64,000 nucleotides of DNA from Collimonas fungivorans (GCF_001584145.1 NZ_CP013232.1:4402001-4466000); one strand, 5' to 3'; shown: positions 35,060 through 43,335, counted from the stretch's first letter. The notes: generated by a model not told the origin, from the sequence alone. Translations and numbers: made by a program.

Positions 35060-35920
35060 TTACACCAGCTCAAAATCCAGCCCGATATCTGCCGCCGGGG
35101 CGCTTTGCATCAGCCGCCCGACCGAGACGTAATCCACACCGCTCGCCGCGATCGCGGCAATCGTATCGAGCCGTACTCCACCCGAAGCCTCCGTCGCCGC
35201 GCGCCCGGCCACCAACGTCACTGCCTCGGCCAGCATTGCCTGCGACATATTGTCGAGCAGGATTTGGGTGGCGCCGGCCACGATCGCCGGCTCGATCTGG
35301 TCGAGTCGATCGACTTCGCAGATGATCCGCTCCACGCCTGCCGCCTTCGCGCGCGCCACCGCCGGCCCGACGCCGCCCGCCACCGCGACATGGTTGTCCT
35401 TGATCAGCACCGCATCCCACAGCCCCATGCGGTAATTGGTCGCGCCGCCCATCCGCGTCGCGTATTTTTCAAGCACGCGCAGGCCGGGGATGGTCTTGCG
35501 GGTGTCGAGCAGGGTGGCGTGGCCGTTCATGGCATCGACATAGGCGCGCGTCATTGTCGCAATGCCCGAGAGGTGCTGCACGGTGTTGAGCGCGCTGCGC
35601 TCGACGGTGAGCAGAGCACGGGCGTTGCCGGCGATCCGCATCAACGCGGTGCCAGGCGTAACGCTCTGGCCGTCCTGCACGAGCATTTCGATCGTACACG
35701 CCGGATCGAGATGACGGAAGAACGCGGCGGCCAGCGGCAGACCGGCGACGGTGATCGCCTCGCGGCTGTCCATCACCCCGGCAAAGCGCGCATCGGCAGG
35801 GATGACGCTCTCGGCGGTGACGTCGTGGCCGCCGCCAGGGAGGCCTTCGCCGAGATCTTCAGCGAGCGTAGCTTGGACAAAGGCACCGAGGTTGAAGCCT
35901 GGGAGGGTGAATGCATTCAT
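35060..35920 (-). CDS. nadC: Nicotinate-nucleotide pyrophosphorylase (carboxylating), probably foreign
   Basis: A 286-residue quinolinate phosphoribosyltransferase with [56 protein letters not shown] and [11 protein letters not shown]. It turns quinolinate and PRPP into nicotinate mononucleotide in NAD synthesis. The opening [21 protein letters not shown] and the phrase [26 protein letters not shown] look to me like sphingomonad (alphaproteobacterial) NadC rather than betaproteobacterial. It sits directly against an IS3 remnant, with no nadA/nadB, inside the dusA element. A second, native nadC would be expected elsewhere. The origin is inference. Confidence 0.88.
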   Translation of the reverse strand: MNAFTLPGFNLGAFVQATLAEDLGEGLPGGGHDVTAESVIPADARFAGVMDSREAITVAGLPLAAAFFRHLDPACTIEMLVQDGQSVTPGTALMRIAGNARALLTVERSALNTVQHLSGIATMTRAYVDAMNGHATLLDTRKTIPGLRVLEKYATRMGGATNYRMGLWDAVLIKDNHVAVAGGVGPAVARAKAAGVERIICEVDRLDQIEPAIVAGATQILLDNMSQAMLAEAVTLVAGRAATEASGGVRLDTIAAIAASGVDYVSVGRLMQSAPAADIGLDFELV

Positions 35921-36050
35921 GCCGTGACCTTATAGAAAATGAAAAGATTATGCAGGGCCTTACAGGCCGGCAGCACCGCAAACCTACGGCCGAATGTCTA
36001 TCCACCATGACCAACCAACTTTAATGCAGTAAGGCCGCTTCAGAGCCCGG

Positions 36051-36070
36051 ATGTCAGCTTTTAGCCGAAG
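36051..36070 (+). repeat. Island repeat, copy R0 (outlying)
   Basis: ATGTCAGCTTTTAGCCGAAG resembles the ATGTCCGCT-TTGGCCGA core of the island repeat. It lies between nadC and the HxlR gene. It is weak alone, supported by matching orientation with the other copies. Confidence 0.4.
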
Positions 36071-36134
36071 AATCACCGTAGCTCGATGGTCGCCAGGGGC
36101 TGAGTGGAGTCGGTCAACAGGGCCTGGGTAGATG

Positions 36135-36467
36135 TTATTTATTTGTACTACGTAGCGCCGCGGCCCAACTCTCGACCCAGTCTCCCAAGGGATCGAACAG
36201 TTCCAATAGTTTTGCGCCGCGTTTAGTAAGTTGGTAACCAGTGTCGCAAGTTTCAACAATCAGAGCTTCGCGCAATTCTGCCAGTCGGCCGTTGAGCACT
36301 GACGGCGACATATCGTCGCAGCGCGCCTGTAGCTCGCGGAACACCATTGGGCCCTCGCGCAGTTCCCAGATCACGCGTAGCACCCAGCGGCGGCCGAGCA
36401 GGTCGAGCAAAGCCATGATTGGCTTGCCGGTTTTGGAACCACGAACGGGTTTATCGATGAGTGCCAT
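36135..36467 (-). CDS. HxlR-family transcriptional regulator
   Basis: A 110-residue winged-helix protein with the HxlR pattern: IMALLDLLGRRWVLRVIWELREGPMVFRELQARCDDMSPSVLNGRLAELREALIVE and GYQLTKRGAKLLELFDPLGDWVESWA. HxlR proteins often sense aldehydes, quinones or redox change. It has a Cys at residue 50 in RCDD and another near 75. It is divergent from the carboxymuconolactone-decarboxylase-family gene, with a strong palindrome between them, so it most likely controls that gene and itself. Confidence 0.9.
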   Translation of the reverse strand: MALIDKPVRGSKTGKPIMALLDLLGRRWVLRVIWELREGPMVFRELQARCDDMSPSVLNGRLAELREALIVETCDTGYQLTKRGAKLLELFDPLGDWVESWAAALRSTNK

Positions 36468-36484
36468 GTTGCGCTACTAAATTA

Positions 36485-36499
36485 GAAGCATTATGCTTC
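36485..36499. promoter_or_regulatory. Operator palindrome between hxlR-like and CMD genes
   Basis: GAAGCAT-T-ATGCTTC is a perfect 7-bp dyad in the centre of the 58-bp divergent gap. Outer arms GCTAC (36473-36477) and GTAGC (36507-36511) extend the symmetry. A likely HxlR dimer site. Confidence 0.72.
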
Positions 36500-36525
36500 G
36501 TTTATCGTAGCAACTGGAGTCCTAC

Positions 36526-37080
36526 ATGTCAACACCCCGTATACAAGCCCTTAATCCGCCCTACGCTGATGGTGTGCAGCAGGATTTCGATCGCATCATG
36601 CCGCCCGGCATTCCGCCGCTGAAGTTGTTCCGCACCGTAGGACAAAATCCGCGTGTACTGTCGCGCATGATCGCAGGCAGCCTACTCGACAAGGGCAGCA
36701 TTTCAGTACGCGCCAGAGAGATCATGATTCTACGAACCTGCGCGTTGTGTGGGGCCGAGTACGAATGGGGCGTACATGTTGCGGCCTTCAGCACCAAGGC
36801 GGGATTCACTCCGACACAGGTTGCTGCCACTGTGCATGAGGATACCCAAGCGTGGCCAGCTCAAGATTCCGTGCTGATCCGGCTTGCGGATGCACTGCAT
36901 GCGACCAGCAGCGTCGACGACACTCTGTGGGCCGAACTGAAAACGTTTTACACCGACGAGCAGCTTATCGAGCTAGTGATGCTTGCCGGTTTGTATCACG
37001 CGGTGTCCTACATAGTGAACACGACAAAACTGGAACTTGAAACCGCCGCGCCTCATTTTGATAGTTATGCCAACAACTAA
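36526..37080 (+). CDS. Carboxymuconolactone decarboxylase / AhpD-like family protein
   Basis: A 184-residue protein with the AhpD-type fold. SVRAREIMILRTCALCGAEYEWGVHVAAFSTKAGFT near residue 63-98 contains the CxxC redox pair and downstream His typical of AhpD-like peroxidases. LIELVMLAGLYHAVSYIVNTTKLE closes the domain. It could be a peroxidatic or reductive defence enzyme or a ring-lactone decarboxylase; the CxxC favours a thiol redox role. TGGAGTCCTAC precedes the ATG. It is divergent from, and probably regulated by, the HxlR gene. Confidence 0.88.
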   Translation: MSTPRIQALNPPYADGVQQDFDRIMPPGIPPLKLFRTVGQNPRVLSRMIAGSLLDKGSISVRAREIMILRTCALCGAEYEWGVHVAAFSTKAGFTPTQVAATVHEDTQAWPAQDSVLIRLADALHATSSVDDTLWAELKTFYTDEQLIELVMLAGLYHAVSYIVNTTKLELETAAPHFDSYANN

Positions 37081-37493
37081 TCGACGGACGCATGTTTATG
37101 GTGCTTCGAGCGGCCGCTATCCGGAGTAGATTTCAACCTCTCGACAGTCCGCATCGGGCTGGTTTTTGCCTGTGACACCAAACTTCTGAATGACTGCTTC
37201 CAGTTACTTGCTACGACGGCTGGTCTTGATACCGGATTGTCCGTAATACTCGTGCAGGTCAACAAAGGTAGCGATCTGATCTACTCGGATCCTGCCTTTT
37301 CGCGTTGGAGCGGCTAGGTATAGTCACGAGGACAGCACATAACATGCTATCAGCTGGTACTTTCCCCATTGCAACGCGAAAGGAAGGTAGAAATCGCGTG
37401 GCCGACGTTAGAGATGTGGGGCATATTTGAACAAAAGAAAGGATGAAGCAAAGACTGCGCACCACTCTGCCAAGTAACTTCCTTGCACACGAT

Positions 37494-37517
37494 AGACGCC
37501 ATTTCGCGTCTTTTTTT
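37494..37517 (+). terminator. Intrinsic terminator-like hairpin
   Basis: AGACGC, loop CATTTC, GCGTCT, then T7. No gene is recognised directly upstream on the plus strand; it may end read-through from the CMD gene. Confidence 0.6.
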
Positions 37518-37585
37518 ACTTCGTTAAATCGATCAAATAATTTGCGCCAACTCAATCTTCACCTGACATTCGCAGTACAACTCTC

Positions 37586-37638
37586 CGACCGCTATCGACC
37601 CAGTGCGGACCATCGAGTTTCCCTAAAGCGGACAATCG
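37586..37638 (+). repeat. Island repeat, copy R1
   Basis: CGACCGCTATCGACCCAGTGCGGACC (37586-37611) and a further AAAGCGGACAATCG (37625-37638): a GACCGCT...GCGGAC structure similar to that at 42143-42206 but shorter. Confidence 0.5.
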
Positions 37639-37700
37639 AAAAACACTGTGGACTCAAAATTAAGCTTACAAGTTGATGCTGAACTAGAATAGATTTTTAG

Positions 37701-38063
37701 ATGATATTTCCATTATCCCCGATGACCGCCTTACTCAATGTTAATCAAGCCTTGGCTAATCTTTCTGGACTTGCAAATACAGATGTAACGGTAGAAGGTA
37801 TATTGCATTTTGAATTTGAGGATGTAGGTATCTATCACTGGCCGAAGTCGGAGAGATTCCCAAATTATGGTTCCGGGATTTGGCTCAGTGTAGGAATGGG
37901 GAGTTTTAACTTTGATGTGGAAATATGCCGGCAGCTAAACGGCAAGCGAGTCGTCGTTGAAGGTTTAATACTTAAACCTGATGCTCACTTTGGGGGCTGC
38001 GGTCATATGAATATGTGGCCCGCAGAATTAATTGCCCGCACACTCTCGAAAGTGAACGAGTAG
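37701..38063 (+). CDS. Hypothetical protein, possible OB-fold-like
   Basis: A 120-residue protein with VTVEGILHFEFEDVGIYHWPKSERF near residue 28 and CRQLNGKRVVVEGLILKPDAHFGGCGHMNMWPAELIA near the end. The VEG-(I/L) strands flanking a loop hint at a small beta-barrel of the OB type, but I do not recognise a family. No clear ribosome site. It is AT-richer than the flanking chromosome, and is the only plus-strand gene of the array region. Cytoplasmic; no signal or membrane segment. Confidence 0.6.
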   Translation: MIFPLSPMTALLNVNQALANLSGLANTDVTVEGILHFEFEDVGIYHWPKSERFPNYGSGIWLSVGMGSFNFDVEICRQLNGKRVVVEGLILKPDAHFGGCGHMNMWPAELIARTLSKVNE

Positions 38064-38091
38064 CCCCATGATCGTGACCCAACTATGTCGG

Positions 38092-38541
38092 TTACGGTAT
38101 TACTGTTTCAAATTTCTGCCCGATATATCTTTCTGCACCGTTTTCTCTAATCTTTTGCTGAAATTTCTTCCAACATGCCAAAACGGCATGAAATTCCTGA
38201 ATTGAAAATTGTTGTAATGGGCCATGGTCAATCGAATAGTCGGGAATGTTTTCATTTGAGATGAAAATGCATTCATCCTTCTGATTGCGAGTGGCGCACC
38301 ACACGTTAACGTCATTCACGCCAAAGTCTGCCAACAATGGATTAGCTGATTGATATGTGCCAGCTCTCACATGTGTAAGCAAATCTTCAAACTCGGCATC
38401 AGCTGGTGGATACAGAAGACTCACAAATTCGCACAACGTACCGGTCACTGCCTGATCAACTTGGCCTTCATCACTTACCGCGTAAAGCAAGGAAATCAAT
38501 GAGCCTGTCGGCATTCTGAAAATTTCAGTAACGATTTTCAT
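38092..38541 (-). CDS. Hypothetical small acidic protein (array gene 1)
   Basis: A 149-residue protein, MKIVTEIFRMPTGSLISLLYAV..., with VNVWCATRNQKDECIFISNENIPDYSIDHGPLQQFSIQEFHAVLACWKKFQQKI. Net acidic, no signal peptide or membrane segment. The size and composition recall immunity proteins of polymorphic toxin systems, but no family is recognised. The ATG at 38541 is chosen because the upstream extension to 38571 runs toward the repeat. Repeat copy R2 lies just upstream, between this gene and the next one. Confidence 0.6.
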   Translation of the reverse strand: MKIVTEIFRMPTGSLISLLYAVSDEGQVDQAVTGTLCEFVSLLYPPADAEFEDLLTHVRAGTYQSANPLLADFGVNDVNVWCATRNQKDECIFISNENIPDYSIDHGPLQQFSIQEFHAVLACWKKFQQKIRENGAERYIGQKFETVIP

Positions 38542-38586
38542 CACAATGTGTACTCTAAAAAGTCGCGCCACATGCGTATCTTCAAT

Positions 38587-38634
38587 ATGTCCGCTATTGG
38601 CCGATAGTGGACATGCAAGCTATCGGCACCGCAG
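38587..38634 (+). repeat. Island repeat, copy R2
   Basis: ATGTCCGCTATTGGCCGATA, then GTGGACATGCAAGC and TATCGGC. TGTCC-G-CTAT and ATAG-T-GGACA form an inverted repeat around TGGCCG. Confidence 0.7.
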
Positions 38635-38651
38635 AATTTACCAAAGCCTGG

Positions 38652-39710
38652 TTACGTCAGAACCGGGCTCTGCTCAAGTCTTTTCAGCACGAACTCGCCG
38701 CGGCCAGCCACTGACGACGAGTCGTCTGCAGCGAAGCGGCGAGCTAAAACGAGGGCCGGAATTCCGGGCGTATTCATTTCCCTGACGAGAACCTCTGAGG
38801 CGACACGTCTCACGATGGAAGAACGGTCCGACGCGGCTGCGTTCAAGGAGTCCAAGAGTACAGGTGCAACCGTCAGCGGCCTTGAGCCGTGGATCTTTTC
38901 CATGCGACCTTCGCAGTACCTCACATCCGTCCACCTCCAACGAGATCCCTCTACCCATGCTGCCTCCCTGAGTAGCAGCACTCGATAGGCCTTTGCACGC
39001 ACGGCAGGTTGAACTGCCCGCATAGCGATTTCCGTCAAATGTTCGTCCAGCACTGACGTTCTCAAAATTTGAGAAAGGACCTGGGGAATCGGCCCCGTTG
39101 GAGACGAAATCACCCGATCTATGAGCTCTTGGGCCACACCTCTGATGGCGATAAGATCAATGATTGTTTGACTGTCCGACTCGTCCATGCGCGCCCACGA
39201 GGACCACGCCGGAAGCAATGCGCACAACGCATCTACTACATGCCTGGGGTCACTAGCCCTAGCAAGTGTAGGAACAACCTCTCTGGCGGCACCTCTGACC
39301 TGCACAACCCAATCGTTCAGGCGTCGAGCTGCCAGAGCAAAGAAGAAACCATTGGATGCTGGACCGTCTAGCGTGCGCAACGTACGTTCGCGGGCGTAAC
39401 CATCGGCATTACTCAAGTCAATCCAACTCAGAAGCCGAGTACGTTCTATGTTCTTTGCGGCGGAAAACAAGAAAAGCGACCGCCATCCGATCCTCTCGGT
39501 ATCGGCAAGCGCATGTTTGGCGAAGGACAGCTCGTAGCGAATCACGTATTCCCACCGAGCCATATTTGATAGCGGCAGGAGGCTGGTCACGCGAGCGAGT
39601 TCGGCCATAGTGTCAACACGTTGGCTGGCTAGGCCTGACGAGGTAGCGATGGCTCTGATCCCGGCCCGTAGCTCGTCTTCCATACGTAGATGTGCTCTCT
39701 CGAGGATCAA
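38652..39710 (-). CDS. HEAT-repeat-like helical protein of unknown function (array gene 2)
   Basis: A 352-residue largely alpha-helical protein with recurring HEAT-like pairs (LNDWVVQVRGAAREVVPTLARASDPRHVVDALCALLPAW; RAVQPAVRAKAYRVLLLREAAW; SDRSSIVRRVASEVLVREMNTPGIPALVLARRFAADDSSSVAGRGEFVLKRL). HEAT scaffolds bind proteins or nucleic acids; no catalytic motif is seen. The start is a TTG at 39710 with GGGAGAG six bases upstream; the ATG at 39683 is the alternative. Its GC is higher than that of its neighbours, so it may have a different origin. Confidence 0.65.
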   Translation of the reverse strand: MILERAHLRMEDELRAGIRAIATSSGLASQRVDTMAELARVTSLLPLSNMARWEYVIRYELSFAKHALADTERIGWRSLFLFSAAKNIERTRLLSWIDLSNADGYARERTLRTLDGPASNGFFFALAARRLNDWVVQVRGAAREVVPTLARASDPRHVVDALCALLPAWSSWARMDESDSQTIIDLIAIRGVAQELIDRVISSPTGPIPQVLSQILRTSVLDEHLTEIAMRAVQPAVRAKAYRVLLLREAAWVEGSRWRWTDVRYCEGRMEKIHGSRPLTVAPVLLDSLNAAASDRSSIVRRVASEVLVREMNTPGIPALVLARRFAADDSSSVAGRGEFVLKRLEQSPVLT

Positions 39711-39761
39711 ATGTTTCTCTCCCTATCTTAAGAAATATTCCCTTGGACGCAGCTCAAAACG

Positions 39762-39788
39762 AATGTCCTCTCCTGGCCGATTTCCGCC
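39762..39788 (+). repeat. Island repeat, copy R3
   Basis: AATGTCCTCTCCTGGCCGAT then TTCCGCC: the same core as R4 with TC in place of GCT. It lies between array genes 2 and 3. Confidence 0.55.
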
Positions 39789-39867
39789 ATAGGTGAAAGG
39801 CATTTTTCGCCCCAAGCAGTCGGTTGAAATTTTCCAAAGCAGATATTTATAACAAGATCAAACGAAG

Positions 39868-40209
39868 TTAGGTAGCTCTCAAAATAATTTGAATAGTTTT
39901 TTGTCTTGGCAAGTCCAACCATAGGAGAACGGTACTCAACCCTGAACCTGCGAGTTCCACTGCCGCTGAATATCCCTTGGGGATGCACTCTACTTGACGT
40001 CGAAACACATCTACGCTCTTGAGAGTAAGATCAATATCAGCAATAGTGCCGCTTTCTCGGTTATGAAATTCTCCATCTACCATCTCTGCGCTGGTCCAGA
40101 ACGCTGTAATAAATGTGGTCCCAAGCGGCACATCGGTCGCAGAATTGTTTGTGACAGCCACTCGCCCATCTTTAAGCATGCGACCAATAATGATTTCGTA
40201 ACTTGGCAT
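39868..40209 (-). CDS. Hypothetical beta-rich protein (array gene 3)
   Basis: A 113-residue protein, MPSYEIIIGRMLKDGRVAVTNNSATDVPLGTTFITAFWTSAEMVDGEF..., with alternating hydrophobic strands and no signal peptide. It resembles small EF-Tu-domain-2-like or beta-sandwich accessory proteins (VTNNSATDVPLGTTF), but I cannot name a family. GAGAAAAA precedes the ATG. The gap to the next gene (40210-40279) is the only one of the array without a recognisable repeat. Confidence 0.6.
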   Translation of the reverse strand: MPSYEIIIGRMLKDGRVAVTNNSATDVPLGTTFITAFWTSAEMVDGEFHNRESGTIADIDLTLKSVDVFRRQVECIPKGYSAAVELAGSGLSTVLLWLDLPRQKTIQIILRAT

Positions 40210-40279
40210 TTTTTCTCACAACAATCAATTTCGCATTTACCGGCTCAGCCATCTCTCATTGACCAATTTGCGCTGAGGG

Positions 40280-40666
40280 CTATATAACCACCTTCTGCTC
40301 AATATCGAATTGCGGTGTTGATTGGATAAAACTCCGCCAAGCCAATAGCAATTTTTCAAAATCATCAATTTTGACAAATTCAAAGCACGTCTCGTCAAGT
40401 TGCGAGTAAATTCTCACTTCTGTATCCGATAGCTCTGCTGCCCAATCTTCACGCCCCCAGTAATATGAATCAATGTGACGCTTTTTAATTAAATGAATCT
40501 GACTCAAACATTCGTCATACCAAGGCAGCATGTCCAAAAATGGGACACCTCCATCATCCACCAATAGGCAAGCAAGCGGGCTGTAGCCCTCGTTGTTTAC
40601 CTCTTTTGTGCAACAACTAGGAACCAGGCGCTCAAACTGCTTTTCCCATGAGAAGTAAAATTCCAT
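40280..40666 (-). CDS. Hypothetical acidic aromatic-rich protein, immunity-like (array gene 4)
   Basis: A 128-residue protein, strongly acidic and rich in Trp/Tyr/Phe (LDMLPWYDECLSQIHLIKKRHIDSYYWGREDWAAELSDTEVRIYSQLDETCFEFVKIDDFEKLLLAWRSFIQ). Composition and size are like immunity proteins that neutralise contact-dependent toxins; that is inference only. The ATG at 40666 has AGGA nine bases upstream; a GTG is immediately before it. Confidence 0.62.
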   Translation of the reverse strand: MEFYFSWEKQFERLVPSCCTKEVNNEGYSPLACLLVDDGGVPFLDMLPWYDECLSQIHLIKKRHIDSYYWGREDWAAELSDTEVRIYSQLDETCFEFVKIDDFEKLLLAWRSFIQSTPQFDIEQKVVI

Positions 40667-40720
40667 CACGTTGTCCTATTTTTCAAGGGAATTGATTTCC
40701 ACGTAACGAGATTATTATCA

Positions 40721-40756
40721 AATGACCGCTTCTGGCCGAATTTACTCATCGTGCAG
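40721..40756 (+). repeat. Island repeat, copy R4
   Basis: AATGACCGCTTCTGGCCGAA then TTTACTCATCGTGCAG. A clean example of the 5' core. It lies between array genes 4 and 5. Confidence 0.7.
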
Positions 40757-40799
40757 CACCGTTTAGCCCCTCGGCAGAACGGCTCATCTTTGAGTACAT

Positions 40800-41066
40800 T
40801 TACTTCGCGATTAACATGGGTAACTGCTCAAATGGCATAATGGGGTTCAATTGTAACCAACACCGCTCGCTAATCCACAGGTCAACATCTAGCCTATGAA
40901 AGCAAGTGTGACATACGGTCACCACTCGCCAGTCTCCGGTACCTTGACAGTCTATAGACATCAAGGGTTCTATTGGCTTATCAATTAGACCGTCCTCTGG
41001 GAAGGGATAAATCTCTTTAATGGAGGTATCTTTTTCAACGCCACAGGCGAGGCATTTATGTTTCAT
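40800..41066 (-). CDS. Small zinc-ribbon-like protein (array gene 5)
   Basis: An 88-residue protein with two Cys pairs, CLAC at residues 5-8 and CHTC near residue 55 followed by FHRLDVDLWISERCW. The spacing fits a four-Cys zinc ribbon or a reduced HNH-type zinc fold, but the nuclease His-Asn-His residues cannot be assigned with confidence. The middle (DGLIDKPIEPLMSIDCQGTGDWRVVTV) is unique to me. No export signal. Confidence 0.62.
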   Translation of the reverse strand: MKHKCLACGVEKDTSIKEIYPFPEDGLIDKPIEPLMSIDCQGTGDWRVVTVCHTCFHRLDVDLWISERCWLQLNPIMPFEQLPMLIAK

Positions 41067-41160
41067 ATGATAGGGGCACCTAATATTGAATTCAACAACG
41101 CAGTTCTACAACTGGCACAAAAAATTTGACAAAGCAACATCAATTAAGAGGTGTGGTTGC

Positions 41161-41210
41161 ATGACCGCTTGTGCCCGTTTTGAGTCAGTCGTGATGGGCT
41201 CAATTCGACC
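41161..41210 (+). repeat. Island repeat, copy R5
   Basis: ATGACCGCTTGTGCCCGTTT, TGAGTCAGTCGTGATGG, GCTCAATTCGACC: the 5' core plus the central TGAGYC-GTCG-GA block shared with R7. It lies between array genes 5 and 6. Confidence 0.7.
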
Positions 41211-41249
41211 AAAAAACTGCCTTTGCGAAAGCTATCCAGACGTATGCAG

Positions 41250-41702
41250 CTAAACTTGAGAACGGAGCCACAAATCTATCGTCCCTATATCATTTTCTGT
41301 GAGTCCCGTAACACCATCGACAAGGTACAAGTTCTTGCAATTCGAATCAAAGTACTCTTCGATATCATCCAATATTAGGTATGACGCATTCTCCGGCACG
41401 TTACTAGCCAGCCACGATTCAATCTCACGTTGACGAATGCCTGGCACGTAGTCAGTCGTACTCTCTAAAATCGGAGTAACACCGAGAAAGCGCTCAGTGA
41501 AGCGTTTGCCGCCATGAGCAACAAGTAGCTCAATTAGTTCTGAAAAAGAATACCGCTCCCTCCACGTGGAAGTGATAACTACCGAAATCCCAGGAATATT
41601 TTCCAGTATTTTCCATAACGGCCCGGTCGCAGAAAACGGTTTGTCCAATGGCCCCATTGGAAAAGGGTGAAGTACTCCATCAAAGTCTAGAAAGAGAATC
41701 AT
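41250..41702 (-). CDS. HAD-domain hydrolase (RNA-repair-type HAD) (array gene 6)
   Basis: A 150-residue minimal HAD protein. Motif I is LFLDFDGVLHPF (residues 3-14, both Asp present), motif II VVITSTWRERYS near residue 42, and motif IV YLILDDIEEYFD near residue 107. This short capless form matches the HAD family found attached to RNA-repair and polymorphic-toxin systems and in small stand-alone genes. It is probably a phosphatase; the substrate is unknown. It is the best-defined protein in the array. Confidence 0.82.
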   Translation of the reverse strand: MILFLDFDGVLHPFPMGPLDKPFSATGPLWKILENIPGISVVITSTWRERYSFSELIELLVAHGGKRFTERFLGVTPILESTTDYVPGIRQREIESWLASNVPENASYLILDDIEEYFDSNCKNLYLVDGVTGLTENDIGTIDLWLRSQV

Positions 41703-41732
41703 GTGATTTTTAACTCAATAAATTCAATGCTC

Positions 41733-41757
41733 AAAGTCCGCTATTGGCTGTGGATTC
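41733..41757 (+). repeat. Island repeat, copy R6
   Basis: AAAGTCCGCTATTGGCTGTG then GATTC, between array genes 6 and 7. The second half (CCGGTGGAGGCCGCAGATTG) is degenerate. Confidence 0.5.
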
Positions 41758-41808
41758 AACCGGTGGAGGCCGCAGATTGATGAAATCGTTTAGCCGCTGT
41801 TTGGAAGT

Positions 41809-42036
41809 TTAACGCTTATTTTTGTCATAGACGTCTTTCAACCAGTGACCGATGCATCCGATTGCAAGAATCGATATTGCCCAAAACGACCACTCATGCA
41901 GCTCGTCGCCTTTTCCAAGCATTATTAATGAAACCGATAGTGCCGAAAGCAAAAAACCGTATCCACCAACACTGATGTATTTGCTCGGAAATATCATTAA
42001 CCCCAGAAATCCGACAAGAAAAAGTACTGTGGCCAT
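41809..42036 (-). CDS. Small two-to-three-helix membrane protein (array gene 7)
   Basis: A 75-residue protein with hydrophobic segments at about residues 3-19, 23-41 and 48-65, and a basic C-terminus (WLKDVYDKNKR). MATVLFLVGFLGLMIFPSKYISVGGYGFLLSALSVSLIML... is not a family I recognise. GAAAGATGAACT precedes the ATG. A small inner-membrane protein is plausible as immunity protein or as cargo of unknown use. Confidence 0.6.
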   Translation of the reverse strand: MATVLFLVGFLGLMIFPSKYISVGGYGFLLSALSVSLIMLGKGDELHEWSFWAISILAIGCIGHWLKDVYDKNKR

Positions 42037-42117
42037 AGTTCATCTTTCAAGCTATAAATGGCTGTGGCATCGGTGCCAGGCAACGGGCCACCAAGCACGC
42101 TATTTCTCGCGCACATG

Positions 42118-42245
42118 TCTGACCGCTTTCTGGAAAATTTGTAACTGGCTGCTTCTGGCCGTTTTGAGCCGGTCGCGACAGGTTGATTTCGACCCATTGC
42201 GGACATATCGCCTACCCAATAACTGTCGTTCAGTGTCCGCTATTC
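42118..42245 (+). repeat. Island repeat, copy R7 (full-length, with partial duplicates)
   Basis: The longest copy: GCTGCTTCTGGCCGTTTTG, AGCCGGTCGCGACAGGTTG, ATTTCGACCCATTGCGGACAT at 42143-42206. The ends TGCTTCTGGCCG and the GACCCATTGCGGACAT tail give the inverted-repeat layout. It is flanked by partial starts TCTGACCGCTTTCTGG (42118-42133) and AGTGTCCGCTATTC (42232-42245). It lies between array genes 7 and 8. Confidence 0.75.
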
Positions 42246-43252
42246 ATTTCGCGCGAAAAAACAGAGGTAACGACGACTTCGTTAGGACGACGCACACCTG
42301 GTTTAGCGGCGGGCATTAATTTATCCATCTCCGCTTTGGTATGAACAGCGATAATTTCGAGATCTTCCGCACTAACGCGTACCTGCTGGATCGTAACTAC
42401 CCCTATCTGCATCGCGAGACCTGACTCAAGAACGGTTTGCTCGACGTGATCTGCATCGAGCCATCTGTACTTTCCCGCCGAGTGATTTTTGCTAGTTGCG
42501 AGGGTCCACGTGCCATTCGGGAAGAATTCAACAATTGACTTTCCATCAGTGGCTTGAGGTGCAACGGTCTTGCCGTCGAGCGTCCGAAGCAGCGAAATGT
42601 GCCGCCACCGTCCGACGATTAGTCGGTCCGCAGAGACTTGGTGAGAGTCGACCGTCGGAGATGAAGTGGCAATTTTCTTACCTCTCTTGCTAATTCTTTG
42701 GTCTAGATATGCCGAAAGCGAAGGGTCGTTTTTTCGCAGGTCAAATTTTCCATCAGCGATAGATTGAATGTAGTCACTGCAAAGGGATGCTTGGCCTTCC
42801 TGAGAGCTTATCCCTTTGATCGAAATCCTTATGGTTTCAAATTGACTGTCTATCATTTTTGGACCGTACACCTCAAGCATATTCTTGATGTTTTTCTTCG
42901 TTTCAGCGGTCATGGATGGGGAGTTCAACATCTCAATCAACTCCTGTCGTGACGCTGCATTTTCTTCAAGATATGAGCGATGACGCGAAACCCACTTTTT
43001 CAACTCTTGTTCGCCGAATGACTGAAGAGATGGACTGTATGTTAAACAAAGACCAATTAGTTTTTGGAGGACTTGGAATCCAGAGTCAGGGGACACTGCT
43101 GCCGCGCCAAAGAGTTCGGCCTCGTTATTGTATTTAAGCAGTTGAGCATGAGCTGTCGAAAAACATAGAACAGACAGCATGCTTAAAAAAAACGCCGCTA
43201 GTCGAATTTTACTTAGCGCGTTGGCGATAAGGACCGGCAATAGGCTTCTCAT
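42230..43252 (-). CDS. Exported protein with C-terminal lipocalin-like domain (array gene 8)
   Basis: About 340 residues from the ATG at 43252. A signal peptide (MRSLLPVLIANALSKIRLAA ... FSTAHA) is followed by a helical middle (QELIEMLNSPSMTAETKKNIKNMLEVYG). The C-terminal beta-rich segment has DRLIVGRWRHISLLRTLDGKTVAPQATDGKSIVEFFPNGTWTLATSKNHSAGKYRWLDADHVEQTVL, the pattern of DUF4488/lipocalin-like sensor domains. The longer frame starting at 43363 is translated from repeat R8 and is rejected. The 3' end overlaps the R7 tail. Confidence 0.68.
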   Translation of the reverse strand: MRSLLPVLIANALSKIRLAAFFLSMLSVLCFSTAHAQLLKYNNEAELFGAAAVSPDSGFQVLQKLIGLCLTYSPSLQSFGEQELKKWVSRHRSYLEENAASRQELIEMLNSPSMTAETKKNIKNMLEVYGPKMIDSQFETIRISIKGISSQEGQASLCSDYIQSIADGKFDLRKNDPSLSAYLDQRISKRGKKIATSSPTVDSHQVSADRLIVGRWRHISLLRTLDGKTVAPQATDGKSIVEFFPNGTWTLATSKNHSAGKYRWLDADHVEQTVLESGLAMQIGVVTIQQVRVSAEDLEIIAVHTKAEMDKLMPAAKPGVRRPNEVVVTSVFSREMNSGH

Positions 43253-43335
43253 GTAATCCGATCGTGCGAAAAATAGTTGGAGCATCTTGCCACGGGGAAA
43301 TTGCCAATGCAATACCAAGTTGCTTGTTCCCTCGA

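Larger units (their letters stand above)
37081..37700. other. 620-bp gene-poor stretch in the island
   Basis: No convincing gene: short frames on both strands lack ribosome sites and family resemblance. It holds a plus-strand terminator-like hairpin (AGACGC/GCGTCT with seven T at 37494-37517) and repeat copy R1. It looks like eroded sequence between the GC-rich module and the small-gene array. Confidence 0.5.

Noticed and set aside
37259..37555. 98-codon minus-strand frame
   Set aside because: No ribosome site or family resemblance, and it runs through a terminator-like hairpin.
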